From the NCBI RefSeq assembly GCF_900188385.1, contig NZ_FZOI01000006.1:161858-225857 (forward strand): 64,000 nucleotides of DNA, written 5' to 3'. Origin of the DNA: Azospirillum sp. RU38E (GTDB lineage Bacteria > Pseudomonadota > Alphaproteobacteria > Azospirillales > Azospirillaceae). Below, piece by piece: positions 18,078-27,529 of this stretch (its first letter is position 1; each line of letters starts with the position of its first letter). Below the pieces are notes generated by a model. The model ran no database searches. It saw only the letters and a list, made by a program, of their open reading frames with translations, and was not told the origin of the DNA. Position numbers and translations under genes: made by a program.

Positions 18078-18236
18078 TACCAATCTCCCTTGATCGTGAC
18101 CGATCCAGGGAGATTTCGTGTTCCCTCATGCGCCGGGTGCTGCCTCCGGCAGCTTGGCTTACGCCGCTACCAAGCGGCGGGCCGGCGGTCGCCGGCCTCC
18201 AACCCGCCGAAAGGTCAACCTTTCGGCGGGTTGGTA
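18078..18236 (+). repeat. Dispersed 159-bp structured repeat, copy 2
   Basis: It begins at TACCAATCTCCC immediately after the gmhB-like TGA and ends at GGGTTGGTA. The 5' hairpin is the same as in copy 1. The 3' hairpin is AACCCGCCGAAAGG with CCTTTCGGCGGGTT, so it differs from copy 1 on both arms while keeping the pairing. Confidence 0.9.
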
Positions 18237-18311
18237 CGATGCTAACATCCCGTTTTTGTTGAAAAAGTCCTAACATTTCGATTCGATAGCGATGTCGCGG
18301 GAGTCATCGCC

Positions 18312-18502
18312 ATGTTGGGACAGAAGGATTGTCGTCAGCCTGAGCTGTTTGTGTCGGGGTCGCTGCGGGATCTGGTGCCTGCGGACCCTGTGCTTGTTCG
18401 GGTTGACAAGGTTCTCGATCTGGGTTGGCTTGAGGCGGCGGTCGCCGATCTTTACAGCGCTCAGACGGCCGCCCCGGGATTGCGCCGGAGGTTGCGGTTC
18501 GA
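18312..18502 (+). pseudogene. Transposase N-terminal remnant (IS1182-like)
   Basis: The frame reads MLGQKDCRQPELFVSGSLRDL, followed by LVRVDKVLDLGWLEAAVADLY. This is the start of a DDE transposase of the IS1182-like group, with only the first ~55 codons retained. After about 18500 the sequence switches to an inverted IS110-family end, so the gene is a dead fragment. A C-terminal piece of a similar transposase occurs at about 36257-36300 on the opposite strand. Confidence 0.75.
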
Positions 18503-18641
18503 ATGCCGCTTGCTCAGGTCGATCGCCAGCAAATATGTCGCCTCCAGTGTGACGCCCGTTGGAAACCAAAATCTGGAAACCAAAATCTGGAAACCAACCG
18601 TCCCCAGGTGAAGGGGCCATCCACACCATCAGTTCACTAGT
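18503..18641 (-). mobile_element. IS110-family left-end remnant (left edge of island)
   Basis: Read on the minus strand this segment matches 36040-36178: the terminal CACTAGTGAACTGATGG-like end, then the start of a transposase (in the right copy MMGATYLLAIDLGKRHFQVC). The copies differ by a short deletion near 18541 and a 14-base tandem duplication (AAACCAAAATCTGG). The two copies are inverted and their outer ends point inward. Confidence 0.85.
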
Positions 18642-18891
18642 CCGGGTTAACTTCATGGTTCACAAAAGGATACAAAAGAGATACTAATATGAGATGCCTT
18701 AGTGGAAGCTTGAGTCAATGGAACGTAGGGGTGAGCTGGTCATGGTTGGCATGGGTTCTGACGAGCGGTTCGGGCGGCTGCCGGGCCATGGTCCGACGGC
18801 ACTCCCCAAGGTGCCTCGGGCCCAGAAGCGACACGGTGCGCGCCTGCCGTTCCCACGACCCTGACGGTTTAGTCTGGCTGGAGACGGAACG
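18642..18891. other. Non-coding or degraded sequence before the broken galE
   Basis: No convincing gene was found. The short open frame at 18689-18895 has no recognisable motif. The region is probably debris at the island junction. Confidence 0.4.
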
Positions 18892-19374
18892 ATGACGAGG
18901 CTGGCCGTGCTGGTCACCGGACGCGCGGGCTTCGTGGGGGGGCATACGTGCAAGGCCCTGGCGAAGGTCGGCGACCTGCCGGTGGTCTGCGACGACCTGT
19001 CCAACGGCGTGCAGGATGCCCTGCGCTACTTCAACGCCGCCGGCGTCGATCCCGATGGCGAACTGGGCGAGAACCACCGGCCCGAGACGCCCCCCATCCC
19101 GCTGGTGCTCCAAGCCGCGCACGGCAAACGGCCCGACATCGCGATGTTCGGGGCGGATTACGACACCCCCGACGAGACCTGCATCCGCGACTACGTTCAC
19201 GTGTCGGATCTGGCCGAGGCCCACGCGCTGGCGCTGTATGCCCCGCGCGGCGACGGTGAGGGTCTGGCCGCAAACCTGGGCACCGGTCGCGGCTGCTCGG
19301 TGCGGGAGGTGATCGATACCGTCGGCAGGGTCACCGGGCGGCCGGTCGCAATCAGGTGGGCAATACACTGCTGA
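18892..19374 (+). pseudogene. galE: UDP-glucose 4-epimerase remnant with internal deletion
   Basis: Residues 1-42 are a normal epimerase start with the NAD-binding glycine motif (VLVTGRAGFVGGHT) and VVCDDLSNG. The sequence then jumps directly to ALRYFNAAGVDPDGELGENH and IRDYVHVSDLAEAHALALYAP, which belong to the second half of the enzyme. About 120 codons, including the catalytic YxxxK region, are missing. The C-terminus also stops early (RPVAIRWAIHC). The reading frame is intact but the product cannot be an active epimerase. Confidence 0.85.
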
Positions 19375-19413
19375 TGTAGCGGACTGCGCCAAATAAATAT
19401 CAGGAGAACGAAA

Positions 19414-22400
19414 GTGCTGGCGAATGCCATAAGGGTAGAAAACTGGTTAAATTCTTATAATTCTGACGATATTTATATGCTGAAGCAGCATATAGACTGC
19501 GATTTCTTTTTGTCGCATTATGGATCTATGTTTGAAGTATCCGATACGCAAAATATAGATGACATTATTTGTTTGTATATAGCGGGCAACAAGGTGGCCC
19601 CTCTCGATCCGAATGCATATTTTGACGAATCTGCATATCGTGCGATGAACTTGGACGTGTTGCAGGCCGTAGAAGACGGAATCTTTGCTTCGGGTTTCCA
19701 CCATTGGCTTCGACACGGCAAGAGCGAAGGGCGCCTTGGAGGGGAGATCTGCAGCGGGTCTACCGCCACGGGTGAAGCGGAAGCGAACCCCGAACACTCC
19801 ACGGACGGTGCCGATGCGGAACATTCCGTAGAGGGCGCTGCACAAGCGCCGATGGCCACGGTATCGGGGGGCGACGATCAAGGGTCGAATTCTTCTGACG
19901 AACTGGTGTCCGTCCTGTTCACCATCGAGAACTCAAACCTCTTCGACGCGAAGTGGTATCTGTCCGAGTATCCCGCGCTCGGCCTGACTTCGGCTGAGGA
20001 GGCGCTGTACGACTTCGTCTCCCAGGGATGGCGCGACATGCGGGATCCCAACGAGGACTTCAGCACCCGGTATTATCTTGAGCAGAATCCGGACGTGCTG
20101 GCAGCCGGGATAAACCCATTCTTCCACTATATTGTTGTTGGCGACCGGGAAAGCCGGCAACCATCCGCTCTTATGGACATTGCTTGGTATAGGGCAATCC
20201 ATGGGGTCGATGCCGATGTGGAGACGTGCCTCGCCCACTACCGCGCACGCAAGCATGAGCGCGGCATTTCCCCGACGCCCTACTTCGACCCGGAATATTA
20301 TCTGGCGACCTACCCGGACATCGCGCAGTCCGATGCGCATCCGTTCCGCCACTACATGCACTGGGGACATCGGGAAGGCCGCGACCCCAGCGCGTCGTTC
20401 AGAACAACCTTCTACCGCGCCTTCTATCTGGTGAACGATCCGCACGCCAATCCCCTCCAGCATTTCCTGGAGATCGGCAGGGCGGCCGGGCACAAAACCG
20501 TCCCGGGTGACAATATCCTCGACCCGGCCGTGGACATCCGGCGCTTTGTCGCGCCGGCCGATGCGTTCGAGGAATTCGATAGCCACGCCGGGCTCGCCGG
20601 CCGGGAGCGCGCCAAGGCGATTGCATTTTATCTGCCGCAGTTCCACGCCTTCCCGGAGAACGACGAATGGTGGGGCTCCGGCTTCACCGAGTGGACCAAC
20701 ATAGCAAAGGGGACGCCCCGCTTCGCCGGCCATTACCAGCCGCGGATTCCGCGCGACCTTGGTTTCTACGACCCGACGCAGGAAGGCGTCCTGGAGCGGC
20801 AGGTCGCGATGGCCCGCCAAGCCGGCATCCACGGCTTCTGCTTCTACTTTTACTGGTTCAACGGCCACCGCCTGATGGAGCGTCCGCTTGAGCGGCTGCT
20901 GGCCAATCCGCAGATCGACATGCCGTTCTGCCTGCTGTGGGCGAACGAGAACTGGACCCGGCGTTGGGACGGCCAGGACCAGGAGGTGCTGATCCGCCAG
21001 GACTACGCGGAGGAGGACGATCCGGCCCTCATCGAGACCTTCCTGCGCCACTTCCGCGATTCCCGTTACATTCGGGTTGATGGCCGGCCGGTCCTGATCA
21101 TCTACCGCGCGCAGATCATCCCGAACATGCGGGAACGCCTGGCTCGCTGGCGGACCATGTTCCGCGAGCACGGCGAGAGCCCGTTGATTCTGATGGCTCA
21201 GACTTTCAACGACAACGATCCGCGTCCCTACGGGTTGGACGGCGCCATTGAGTTTCCGCCGCACAAGGTGGCTGCGAAGGTTCCCAACGCTGTCTCGTCG
21301 GTCAGGATCTACGACCCGCTCTTCTCGGGGGAGGTCCGCCCATACGACGGCATCGTGGACGCCAGCCTGAATGAACCTGCGCCGCCCTACCCGCTGATCA
21401 AGACCGTGTTTCCGTCCTGGGACAACGATGCCCGCCGCCAGGGGCGCGGCGCGGTGTACCACGGCTCCACCCCGCAAAGCTACCGCCGCTGGCTGGAGGG
21501 TACCATCGCCTTCGCCAAGGCCAATCCGTTCCACAACGAGCGGATGGTGTTCATCAACGCCTGGAATGAATGGGCCGAAGGCGCCTATCTGGAGCCCGAC
21601 CTGCACTTCGGCGCGGCCTACCTGAACGCCACGGCGCGCGCCGTCTACGGGCGGCGGGAGACGAGTGATCGCACCAAGCTGCTGCTGGTCGGCCACGATG
21701 CGCACGCGAACGGCGCGCAGCTCAACCTGCTGGGCATTCTGCGCATTCTGGCGCGGGAGTTCGGCGTTGAGGTCGCGGTCGTCCTCCTGGGTGGCGGCAA
21801 GCTCGTGGACCAGTACCGCGCCCTTGCGCAGACCCACGTCTGCTCAACGCTGGAGGAGATGCAGCACGTCTTCGGTCTGCTGTCGGAGGCGGGGTTCTCC
21901 TCGGCGGTCGTGAACACGGTGGTGACCGGCGTCACCGTGCCCATGCTGAAGGAACTCGGCTACCATGTGACCGGCCTGGTCCACGAGCTGCCGCGGATCA
22001 TCCAGGAGCGGCACCTGGAGGGCAGCGCGGCCAACCTCGCCCGCATGGCCGACGCCGTGGTCTTCGCGTGTGCCTACGTGCGCGACCGCTTCCTGGAGCT
22101 GGTCGGCACGCCTTCGGCGAAGGTCGTCGTCCACCCGCAGGGGCTCTATAACGCGGCGGCGTTCGACGCCGGGGCGCGTGAGCGGACGCGCCGGCAGCTC
22201 GGGCTCGGCGATGGCACCCGGCTCGTCGTCAACATCGGGTACGCCGATCTGCGCAAGGGGCTCGACCTGTTTCTGGAGACCGCTCGCGGCGCGGCGCGCG
22301 CCGGGCTCGACATGCACTTCGCGTGGGTCGGCAACATAGACCCGCAGGCCAGGATCTGGCTGGCCGGGGCCAACGGGGAGAACTGCCCGCCCAACGTGAC

Positions 22401-23598
22401 GCTGGTCGCCTTCACCGACGACGTCGCGTCCTGGTATTCGGCGGCCGACCTTTTCTACCTGTCCTCGCGCGAGGACCCGTTCCCCACCGTCGTCATGGAA
22501 GCGGCCAACGCCGGCCTGCCGGTGGTGGCCTTCGCGGGCGGCGGCGGCTACGCCGAGCTGCTGGAGGATGGCCGCTTCGGCCGGCTGGTTCCGGCGGGCG
22601 ACCTTCCCGCGGCGCTGGACGCCCTGGCCACCCTACCGGTGGACGGCCGGCAGGAGCGTGCTGAGGGCAACGCCGCCTATTGCCGCACCCGCTTCAGCCA
22701 CCGCGATTACGCCTTCGAACTGTTGCGCCTGGGCCAGCCATCGCTGAAGAAGGTCAGCGTCGTCGTGCCGAGCTACAACTACGCCCGCTACATGGAGGAA
22801 CGGCTGGAGAGCATCTTCGCGCAGACCTATCCGGTCTACGAAGTGATGGTGCTCGACGACGCCTCCAGCGACGACAGCGTGGCGGTGGCGCGCGCCGTGG
22901 CGGCGGCGAACCGCCGCGACATTACCGTTGAGGTGAACGCCGAGAACAGCGGCAACGTTTTCGCCCAATGGCGCAAGGGGGCCGATATGGCCTCCGGCGA
23001 GCTGCTGTGGATTGCTGAGGCCGACGACGACGCCGACCCCGTCTTCCTTGCCGCCCTGTGCGCCAAGTTGGACCCGGAGCGCAGCGCCTTCGCCTTCAGC
23101 GATTCGTGCGCCATCGACCCGGACGGCAACAAGGTGATGCCGAGCTACATCCCCTATTGCGAGGAGGAGGCACCGGGCCGCTTCAGCAAGGATTTCACGC
23201 TGGACGGCTGGACCTTCGCCAAGAGTTGCCTGGCGGTGAAGAACACCGTGCTCAACGTCAGCGGCGTCGTGTGGTCGGCCGCGACCTTCCGGGCGGCGCT
23301 CGCCATCGTGGGGCCGGAGCTGACGACCTACAAGGTGGCCGGCGACTGGCGCCTGTACGCAGAGGCTGCGGCGCTCGGCCGCCGGGTCTCCTATGTCGCC
23401 GCGCCCCTCAACCTCCACCGCCGTCATCCCAGCAGCGTCACCCACGACCTCAACAAGCGCAAACACCTTGACGAAGTTACCCGAATGCAGGACTTTGTGG
23501 CCGAGCGCCTCAAGGTGAATGGAGGCACGCGGAAAAAGGCTGCGGAATATCGAAAGAAGCTCGGCGTGCAGTTCGAGCTTGAGAATGAGATGAATTAA
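19414..23598 (+). CDS. Giant three-domain glycosyltransferase (WbsX + GT4 + GT2) with N-terminal repeats
   Basis: This 1394-residue protein starts at GTG (ribosome site AGGAGA). Residues ~1-390 contain four to five diverged ~50-residue modules of the type FDPEYYLATYPDIAQ followed by HYMHWGHREGRDPS. From ~400 a WbsX domain begins (AIAFYLPQFHAFPENDEWWG, later LLWANENWTRRWDG). From ~755 a GT4-like transferase follows (KLLLVGHDAHANGAQLN, later DLFYLSSREDPFPTVVMEAA). From ~1112 a GT2 domain begins (VSVVVPSYNYARYMEERLES, then AEADDDADP). It probably adds several sugars in building a surface glycan. Codon use at the 5' end (19.4-19.7 kb) is markedly more AT-rich than the rest. Confidence 0.9.
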   Translation: MLANAIRVENWLNSYNSDDIYMLKQHIDCDFFLSHYGSMFEVSDTQNIDDIICLYIAGNKVAPLDPNAYFDESAYRAMNLDVLQAVEDGIFASGFHHWLRHGKSEGRLGGEICSGSTATGEAEANPEHSTDGADAEHSVEGAAQAPMATVSGGDDQGSNSSDELVSVLFTIENSNLFDAKWYLSEYPALGLTSAEEALYDFVSQGWRDMRDPNEDFSTRYYLEQNPDVLAAGINPFFHYIVVGDRESRQPSALMDIAWYRAIHGVDADVETCLAHYRARKHERGISPTPYFDPEYYLATYPDIAQSDAHPFRHYMHWGHREGRDPSASFRTTFYRAFYLVNDPHANPLQHFLEIGRAAGHKTVPGDNILDPAVDIRRFVAPADAFEEFDSHAGLAGRERAKAIAFYLPQFHAFPENDEWWGSGFTEWTNIAKGTPRFAGHYQPRIPRDLGFYDPTQEGVLERQVAMARQAGIHGFCFYFYWFNGHRLMERPLERLLANPQIDMPFCLLWANENWTRRWDGQDQEVLIRQDYAEEDDPALIETFLRHFRDSRYIRVDGRPVLIIYRAQIIPNMRERLARWRTMFREHGESPLILMAQTFNDNDPRPYGLDGAIEFPPHKVAAKVPNAVSSVRIYDPLFSGEVRPYDGIVDASLNEPAPPYPLIKTVFPSWDNDARRQGRGAVYHGSTPQSYRRWLEGTIAFAKANPFHNERMVFINAWNEWAEGAYLEPDLHFGAAYLNATARAVYGRRETSDRTKLLLVGHDAHANGAQLNLLGILRILAREFGVEVAVVLLGGGKLVDQYRALAQTHVCSTLEEMQHVFGLLSEAGFSSAVVNTVVTGVTVPMLKELGYHVTGLVHELPRIIQERHLEGSAANLARMADAVVFACAYVRDRFLELVGTPSAKVVVHPQGLYNAAAFDAGARERTRRQLGLGDGTRLVVNIGYADLRKGLDLFLETARGAARAGLDMHFAWVGNIDPQARIWLAGANGENCPPNVTLVAFTDDVASWYSAADLFYLSSREDPFPTVVMEAANAGLPVVAFAGGGGYAELLEDGRFGRLVPAGDLPAALDALATLPVDGRQERAEGNAAYCRTRFSHRDYAFELLRLGQPSLKKVSVVVPSYNYARYMEERLESIFAQTYPVYEVMVLDDASSDDSVAVARAVAAANRRDITVEVNAENSGNVFAQWRKGADMASGELLWIAEADDDADPVFLAALCAKLDPERSAFAFSDSCAIDPDGNKVMPSYIPYCEEEAPGRFSKDFTLDGWTFAKSCLAVKNTVLNVSGVVWSAATFRAALAIVGPELTTYKVAGDWRLYAEAAALGRRVSYVAAPLNLHRRHPSSVTHDLNKRKHLDEVTRMQDFVAERLKVNGGTRKKAAEYRKKLGVQFELENEMN

Positions 23599-23671
23599 CC
23601 TCAATTCAGTTTCATATTTGGCACGAATTGCTTTGCGATTCTGCCATTTTTCAACATTTTAGGAACGTTCG

Positions 23672-24790
23672 ATGACCATGCGGATCCTGTTTCACGGCGC
23701 GCCGGCACGCACCAGCGTCACGCCGGACATGCTAAGCGACGCTGCGCTGCAGGCAACGGGACACAACACGGGCAATCTGTTAATCGGTGGTGCCCTTGAG
23801 AGCCAGCTTGAGGGCGCCAGCCAGTTCTTTTTTTCCCTGCCGCCGCCGGAACGCGCACGGGAAGAATTCGACCTGATCGCAATCGCGGCGTCGAACTTCA
23901 TCTTTCACAGGTTCGACTTCGGCTATCTCGGCAACTTCATCGAGAAGTCCGGTCTGCCCTGCGTCGTCGTCGGCCTCGGCGCCCAGGCCAAGGACCGCAG
24001 CATAGCCATTGAAATTCCGGAGGGGACGCAGCGGTTCTTGAGGGTGGCGTCGGAACGCACGACGCTCATCGGCGTCCGCGGCACCTTCACGGCGGAGGTC
24101 TTGGATCGCATGGGGATCCGGAACGTCCAGGTGGTCGGGTGCCCGTCCTTCTATCCGCTTCAGTGCCCGCCGGCGATGACCCTGCCGGACCGGCTGCCGT
24201 CTCCCGACCAGCTGGTCCTGAACGGCTCGCGCAACGTGGTGGAGCATTCGTTCGATCCCGAAACGATGCTGGCCGTGGAGCGGGAGGTGTTCCGCTACGC
24301 CCTCAAGCACGACGTGGACTACGTCCTTCAGAGCGAGCTTCCTGAGATCCTGTTCCACCGGGGGCTGGGCGAGGCGCCGATGTCGCAGCTCGCGGCAATT
24401 CGCGATATCCTGGACATCGACCCCGCCACGACCGACGAGCAGTTCGAGCAGTTCATCCGCGCCCGCTGCAAGACGTTCTTCAACATCGCCGAATGGGCGG
24501 CGTTCATCCGCACCAAGACGCTGTCCCTCGGCAGCCGCTTCCACGGCAACGTCATGGCGATGACGAACGGCGTTCCCGCCGTTTTGATTGCCCACGACAC
24601 CCGCACCGAAGAAATGGCCGAGCATATCGGGCTGCCCCGCCTCAAGCCTGCCGTCGGGAAGCCCTTTTCGCTCGAGGGGCTGCTGGCGGAGGCCGATGCC
24701 AGCCAGTTCAACGCGCTCTACCCGAGGCGGCGCCTCGAATACATTGAGTTCCTGAAGAAGAACGGATTGAAATCCAAACTCTCTTCCTAA
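23672..24790 (+). CDS. Polysaccharide pyruvyl transferase family protein
   Basis: This 372-residue protein has the PF04230 hallmarks: an early gly/asn segment (GHNTGNLLIGGALESQ), a central VVVGLGAQAKD and IGVRGTFTAEVLDRMGI, and the C-terminal LGSRFHGNVMAMTNGVPAVLI motif. Family members add ketal pyruvate to sugars of exopolysaccharide, capsule or cell-wall polymers; some act in other transfers. The start is ATG preceded by AGGAAC. It follows the large glycosyltransferase by 73 bases in the same direction and likely acts on the same glycan. Confidence 0.88.
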   Translation: MTMRILFHGAPARTSVTPDMLSDAALQATGHNTGNLLIGGALESQLEGASQFFFSLPPPERAREEFDLIAIAASNFIFHRFDFGYLGNFIEKSGLPCVVVGLGAQAKDRSIAIEIPEGTQRFLRVASERTTLIGVRGTFTAEVLDRMGIRNVQVVGCPSFYPLQCPPAMTLPDRLPSPDQLVLNGSRNVVEHSFDPETMLAVEREVFRYALKHDVDYVLQSELPEILFHRGLGEAPMSQLAAIRDILDIDPATTDEQFEQFIRARCKTFFNIAEWAAFIRTKTLSLGSRFHGNVMAMTNGVPAVLIAHDTRTEEMAEHIGLPRLKPAVGKPFSLEGLLAEADASQFNALYPRRRLEYIEFLKKNGLKSKLSS

Positions 24791-24817
24791 CTCGCGGCCA
24801 TTTCAGAACCATTGGGC

Positions 24818-25843
24818 ATGACTATGCAGCCTCAATCGAACGACACCGCAATCGTCATCACGTCGATTAATCATCCGACGGCGTGCATGAAGGCATTCGC
24901 GGAGGGCGCGATCCCGCGGCAGACGGGAATAATCGTCGTCGGTGACCGGAAGTCGCCCGCCGACTTCCACCTCGATGGCTGCACGTTCCTGGCCCTGGCC
25001 GACCAGGCCGCAGCGTTCCCGCGGTTCGCCGGACTGCTGCCCCTTAATTCTTACGCGCGAAAGAACATCGGCTATCTGTGGGCGCTCAAGACAGGCGCCC
25101 GGCAGATCATCGACACCGACGACGACAACGCCCCGTTCCCCAGCTTTTGGACACCCAGATCGAAGACCGTCGACGGCCGGCTGGTGGAGCGGAACGGCTG
25201 GATCAACGCTTACGCCTACTTCTCCGACGCGCTTATCTGGCCGCGCGGCCTGCCGCTGGACCAGATCCGCCAGCCGGATGCCGCCCCCGCGGCGAACGGG
25301 CGTGCGCAGCGCGTCTGCCCGGTCCAGCAGGGGTTGGCCGACGACAACCCTGACGTCGATGCCGTCTACCGGCTGATCCTGCCGCTGCCGGTGAAGTTCA
25401 CCAGCGGCGACGACATCGTCCTGGCGCCGGGGGCTTGGTGCCCGTTCAACAGCCAGAACACGCACTGGTGGCCGGAAGCCTTCCCGTTGCTGTACCTGCC
25501 GTCCTATTGCTCCTTCCGCATGACGGACATCTGGCGCTCGTTCGTCGTGCAGCGCATCCTGTGGGCTAACGACTGGTGCGTGTCCTTCCATGCGGCGACG
25601 GTCTACCAGGATCGGAACGAGCATAATCTGATGCGCGACTTCGAGGACGAGATCCCGGGGTACGTTAACAACAGCCGCATCGCCGGCACGTTGGCTGACC
25701 TCGACATCCGTCCCGGGGCTGAGAACCATGGCGACAATCTCAGGGCGTGCTATTCGGCCCTGGTGCGGCTGGGGGTCGTCGGCGTCGAGGAGATGCCGCT
25801 CCTCGACGCCTGGATCGACGCAGTGGAATCGCTTACCCCCTGA
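24818..25843 (+). CDS. STELLO-like glycosyltransferase (DUF288)
   Basis: This 341-residue protein opens with AIVITSINHPTACMKAFAEG and IIVVGDRKSPADF. It then has ARKNIGYLWALKTGARQIID followed by TDDDNAP, an acidic metal/sugar-nucleotide motif, and later TSGDDIVLAPGAWCPFNSQN. These are landmarks of the DUF288/STELLO family, putative glycosyltransferases found in plants, nematodes and scattered bacteria. ATG at 24818 is preferred over the TTG at 24812. A damaged partial copy of the 5' region lies 2.6 kb downstream. The donor and acceptor are unknown. Confidence 0.8.
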   Translation: MTMQPQSNDTAIVITSINHPTACMKAFAEGAIPRQTGIIVVGDRKSPADFHLDGCTFLALADQAAAFPRFAGLLPLNSYARKNIGYLWALKTGARQIIDTDDDNAPFPSFWTPRSKTVDGRLVERNGWINAYAYFSDALIWPRGLPLDQIRQPDAAPAANGRAQRVCPVQQGLADDNPDVDAVYRLILPLPVKFTSGDDIVLAPGAWCPFNSQNTHWWPEAFPLLYLPSYCSFRMTDIWRSFVVQRILWANDWCVSFHAATVYQDRNEHNLMRDFEDEIPGYVNNSRIAGTLADLDIRPGAENHGDNLRACYSALVRLGVVGVEEMPLLDAWIDAVESLTP

Positions 25844-25884
25844 GGCCTGCGCCCAGGCCGTTTCTCCTGCCAATCCGGTGGATC

Positions 25885-27396
25885 ATGGACATACTGGCCG
25901 CTGCCCAAACCCTCGCCTGCCTTAAGGAATTCCACGGGTATGGGGATGGTGCGGGCTCCCCCGGGCAGGCCGTCAACCTGGTGGACAGCTGCGTGGTGCT
26001 CGACTTGGCGGTTGCGGTGGACCGCGAGCGCCTGCGGCAGTACGGGCTGAGCGCGGAGCACGTGGCATGTAATGCCTCGGACGATGTCGCCCAGGAGCAG
26101 CGGCACCGGATGCTCGCCTTTGGCGACAACAACGACGGCATGGAGCTGGACGACCGGCCGGGCGCCGAGCCGATCCTGCGTTCGTCCCATGCCAAGCGGC
26201 TTCCCTATATCCGCACGGTTGCCCGCTTCGGCCGGTTCCTCGCGGTCTGCCCGGAGACGGGGGCGCTCGTTTCCTCGAAAGGTTCATTTCTTCTTGACAC
26301 GCACCACATTGCCCATCGTTTCGTCGGTCGGCACGTGTTCTATCTGTTGGTGGGCCGATGGCACGGGAGGCGGGCGGCGCTGTGCATCCCGTCGCTCAAC
26401 CTGCTCGTCTTCCTGGACGCCCCGGAACGGGAGGAGCGCATCGGCCTGTGGATGGTCCAGTTGATGCAGGCGCTTATCCAGCGCAGCCTTGCGTATCCCG
26501 ATGCTTTCCGTCGCCGGCTGGCGGCCCCTCTCGGCCACTGCTCCCTGGTGCTCGGGAGTATGCCGAACATGGGCCATTATTTCTGGCAGGAGATGTCCGG
26601 GATCGACCGTCTGCTGTCGGCCGGCTACCTGGGGTCGGTCGATGCCCTTCTGGTCGGCCCGAATACATGGCTTCAGCCGCAGGACGTGTTCCCGGAGCTG
26701 GCCAGCCTACCGGTGACGCGCTGCGCTGCGGTGCAGGACATGCCCGTCGCCAGCCTGGACCTCCCTTCGACGCTGCTGCGCCCCGTCGGTCTCCGCATCA
26801 GCGCCGGGCTCAGGGCGCGGCTGCGGACCGTCGCGCTGCGGTCCATCACGGCGACGCGGGCCGCTGTGATCGCCGAGGCCGGAGCCCGGCATCGTCTGGT
26901 TTGGATCAATCTGCGCAGCCACAACAAGGCCTGGCGCTCGCAGGTTGACGGCTATGCTGCGATCCTGAACACCCTTCACGAGGAGTTCGGCGACATCGGT
27001 GTGGTCTTCGACGGGTGGACGGACAGCGCCGACGTCCGGGACCAGATTTCAGAACTGCTGGCTCCGGGCATCGCCCGCCACGACACGATCGGCTGCAGCT
27101 TCGAGGAGAGCCTCGTGTGGGCCGAGGCTGTTTCGACCTACATCAGCGTGGTCGGTTCGGGCCTGGTCATCAACTCGTGGCTGGTGGGCAAGGCCGGCGT
27201 CGCTCACGCGAACCGGGCGCACCTCGCCCAGGGCCGATTCTGGAACAGCGTCTCGGAAGGGATGGAGCCGGTCAGCTTCATCGATGCCAATGCAGTGTCG
27301 GCCGAAAGCGCGCTGTACGACGGCTATGATTTCGACTGGCGCTTGATGCTGCCACGCCTGCGCGAGATCCTGTCCGGCATCCGCCCCCCCTGTTAA
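25885..27396 (+). CDS. Hypothetical protein in glycan island, possible glycosyltransferase
   Basis: This 503-residue protein is not recognised with certainty. It has no export signal or membrane helix. Internal stretches such as GSMPNMGHYFWQEMSGIDRL, LVWINLRSHNKAW, IGVVFDGWTDSADVRDQI and YISVVGSGLVINSWLVGKAG read like two Rossmann-like halves, with the C-terminal part reminiscent of GT-B nucleotide-sugar sites. The start at ATG 25885 avoids overlap with the upstream gene; the frame is open further upstream. Position between glycosyltransferases and methyltransferases supports a glycan role, but no function is assigned. Confidence 0.6.
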   Translation: MDILAAAQTLACLKEFHGYGDGAGSPGQAVNLVDSCVVLDLAVAVDRERLRQYGLSAEHVACNASDDVAQEQRHRMLAFGDNNDGMELDDRPGAEPILRSSHAKRLPYIRTVARFGRFLAVCPETGALVSSKGSFLLDTHHIAHRFVGRHVFYLLVGRWHGRRAALCIPSLNLLVFLDAPEREERIGLWMVQLMQALIQRSLAYPDAFRRRLAAPLGHCSLVLGSMPNMGHYFWQEMSGIDRLLSAGYLGSVDALLVGPNTWLQPQDVFPELASLPVTRCAAVQDMPVASLDLPSTLLRPVGLRISAGLRARLRTVALRSITATRAAVIAEAGARHRLVWINLRSHNKAWRSQVDGYAAILNTLHEEFGDIGVVFDGWTDSADVRDQISELLAPGIARHDTIGCSFEESLVWAEAVSTYISVVGSGLVINSWLVGKAGVAHANRAHLAQGRFWNSVSEGMEPVSFIDANAVSAESALYDGYDFDWRLMLPRLREILSGIRPPC

Positions 27397-27529
27397 GTCG
27401 TATCGGAGGCGGCGTCTAGGTTTTCCTAACTCCGGATTTCCCGGATGGCTAAGCGTTGGCGTGACAAGCTGCACTGAATATGCTAATAGAATCAAAATGG
27501 TGATGCTTTGTGGGGCGGCCTGGAATGAG
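27397..27529. other. Short spacer before the STELLO-like fragment
   Basis: No gene or clear signal is visible between the hypothetical gene and the duplicated fragment. Confidence 0.4.

Noticed and set aside
18078..18236. Dispersed repeat interpreted simply as a rho-independent terminator
   Set aside because: It is too long, has several hairpins, defined inverted ends and no T-tract, and one copy follows a separate strong terminator; a terminator side-effect remains possible.
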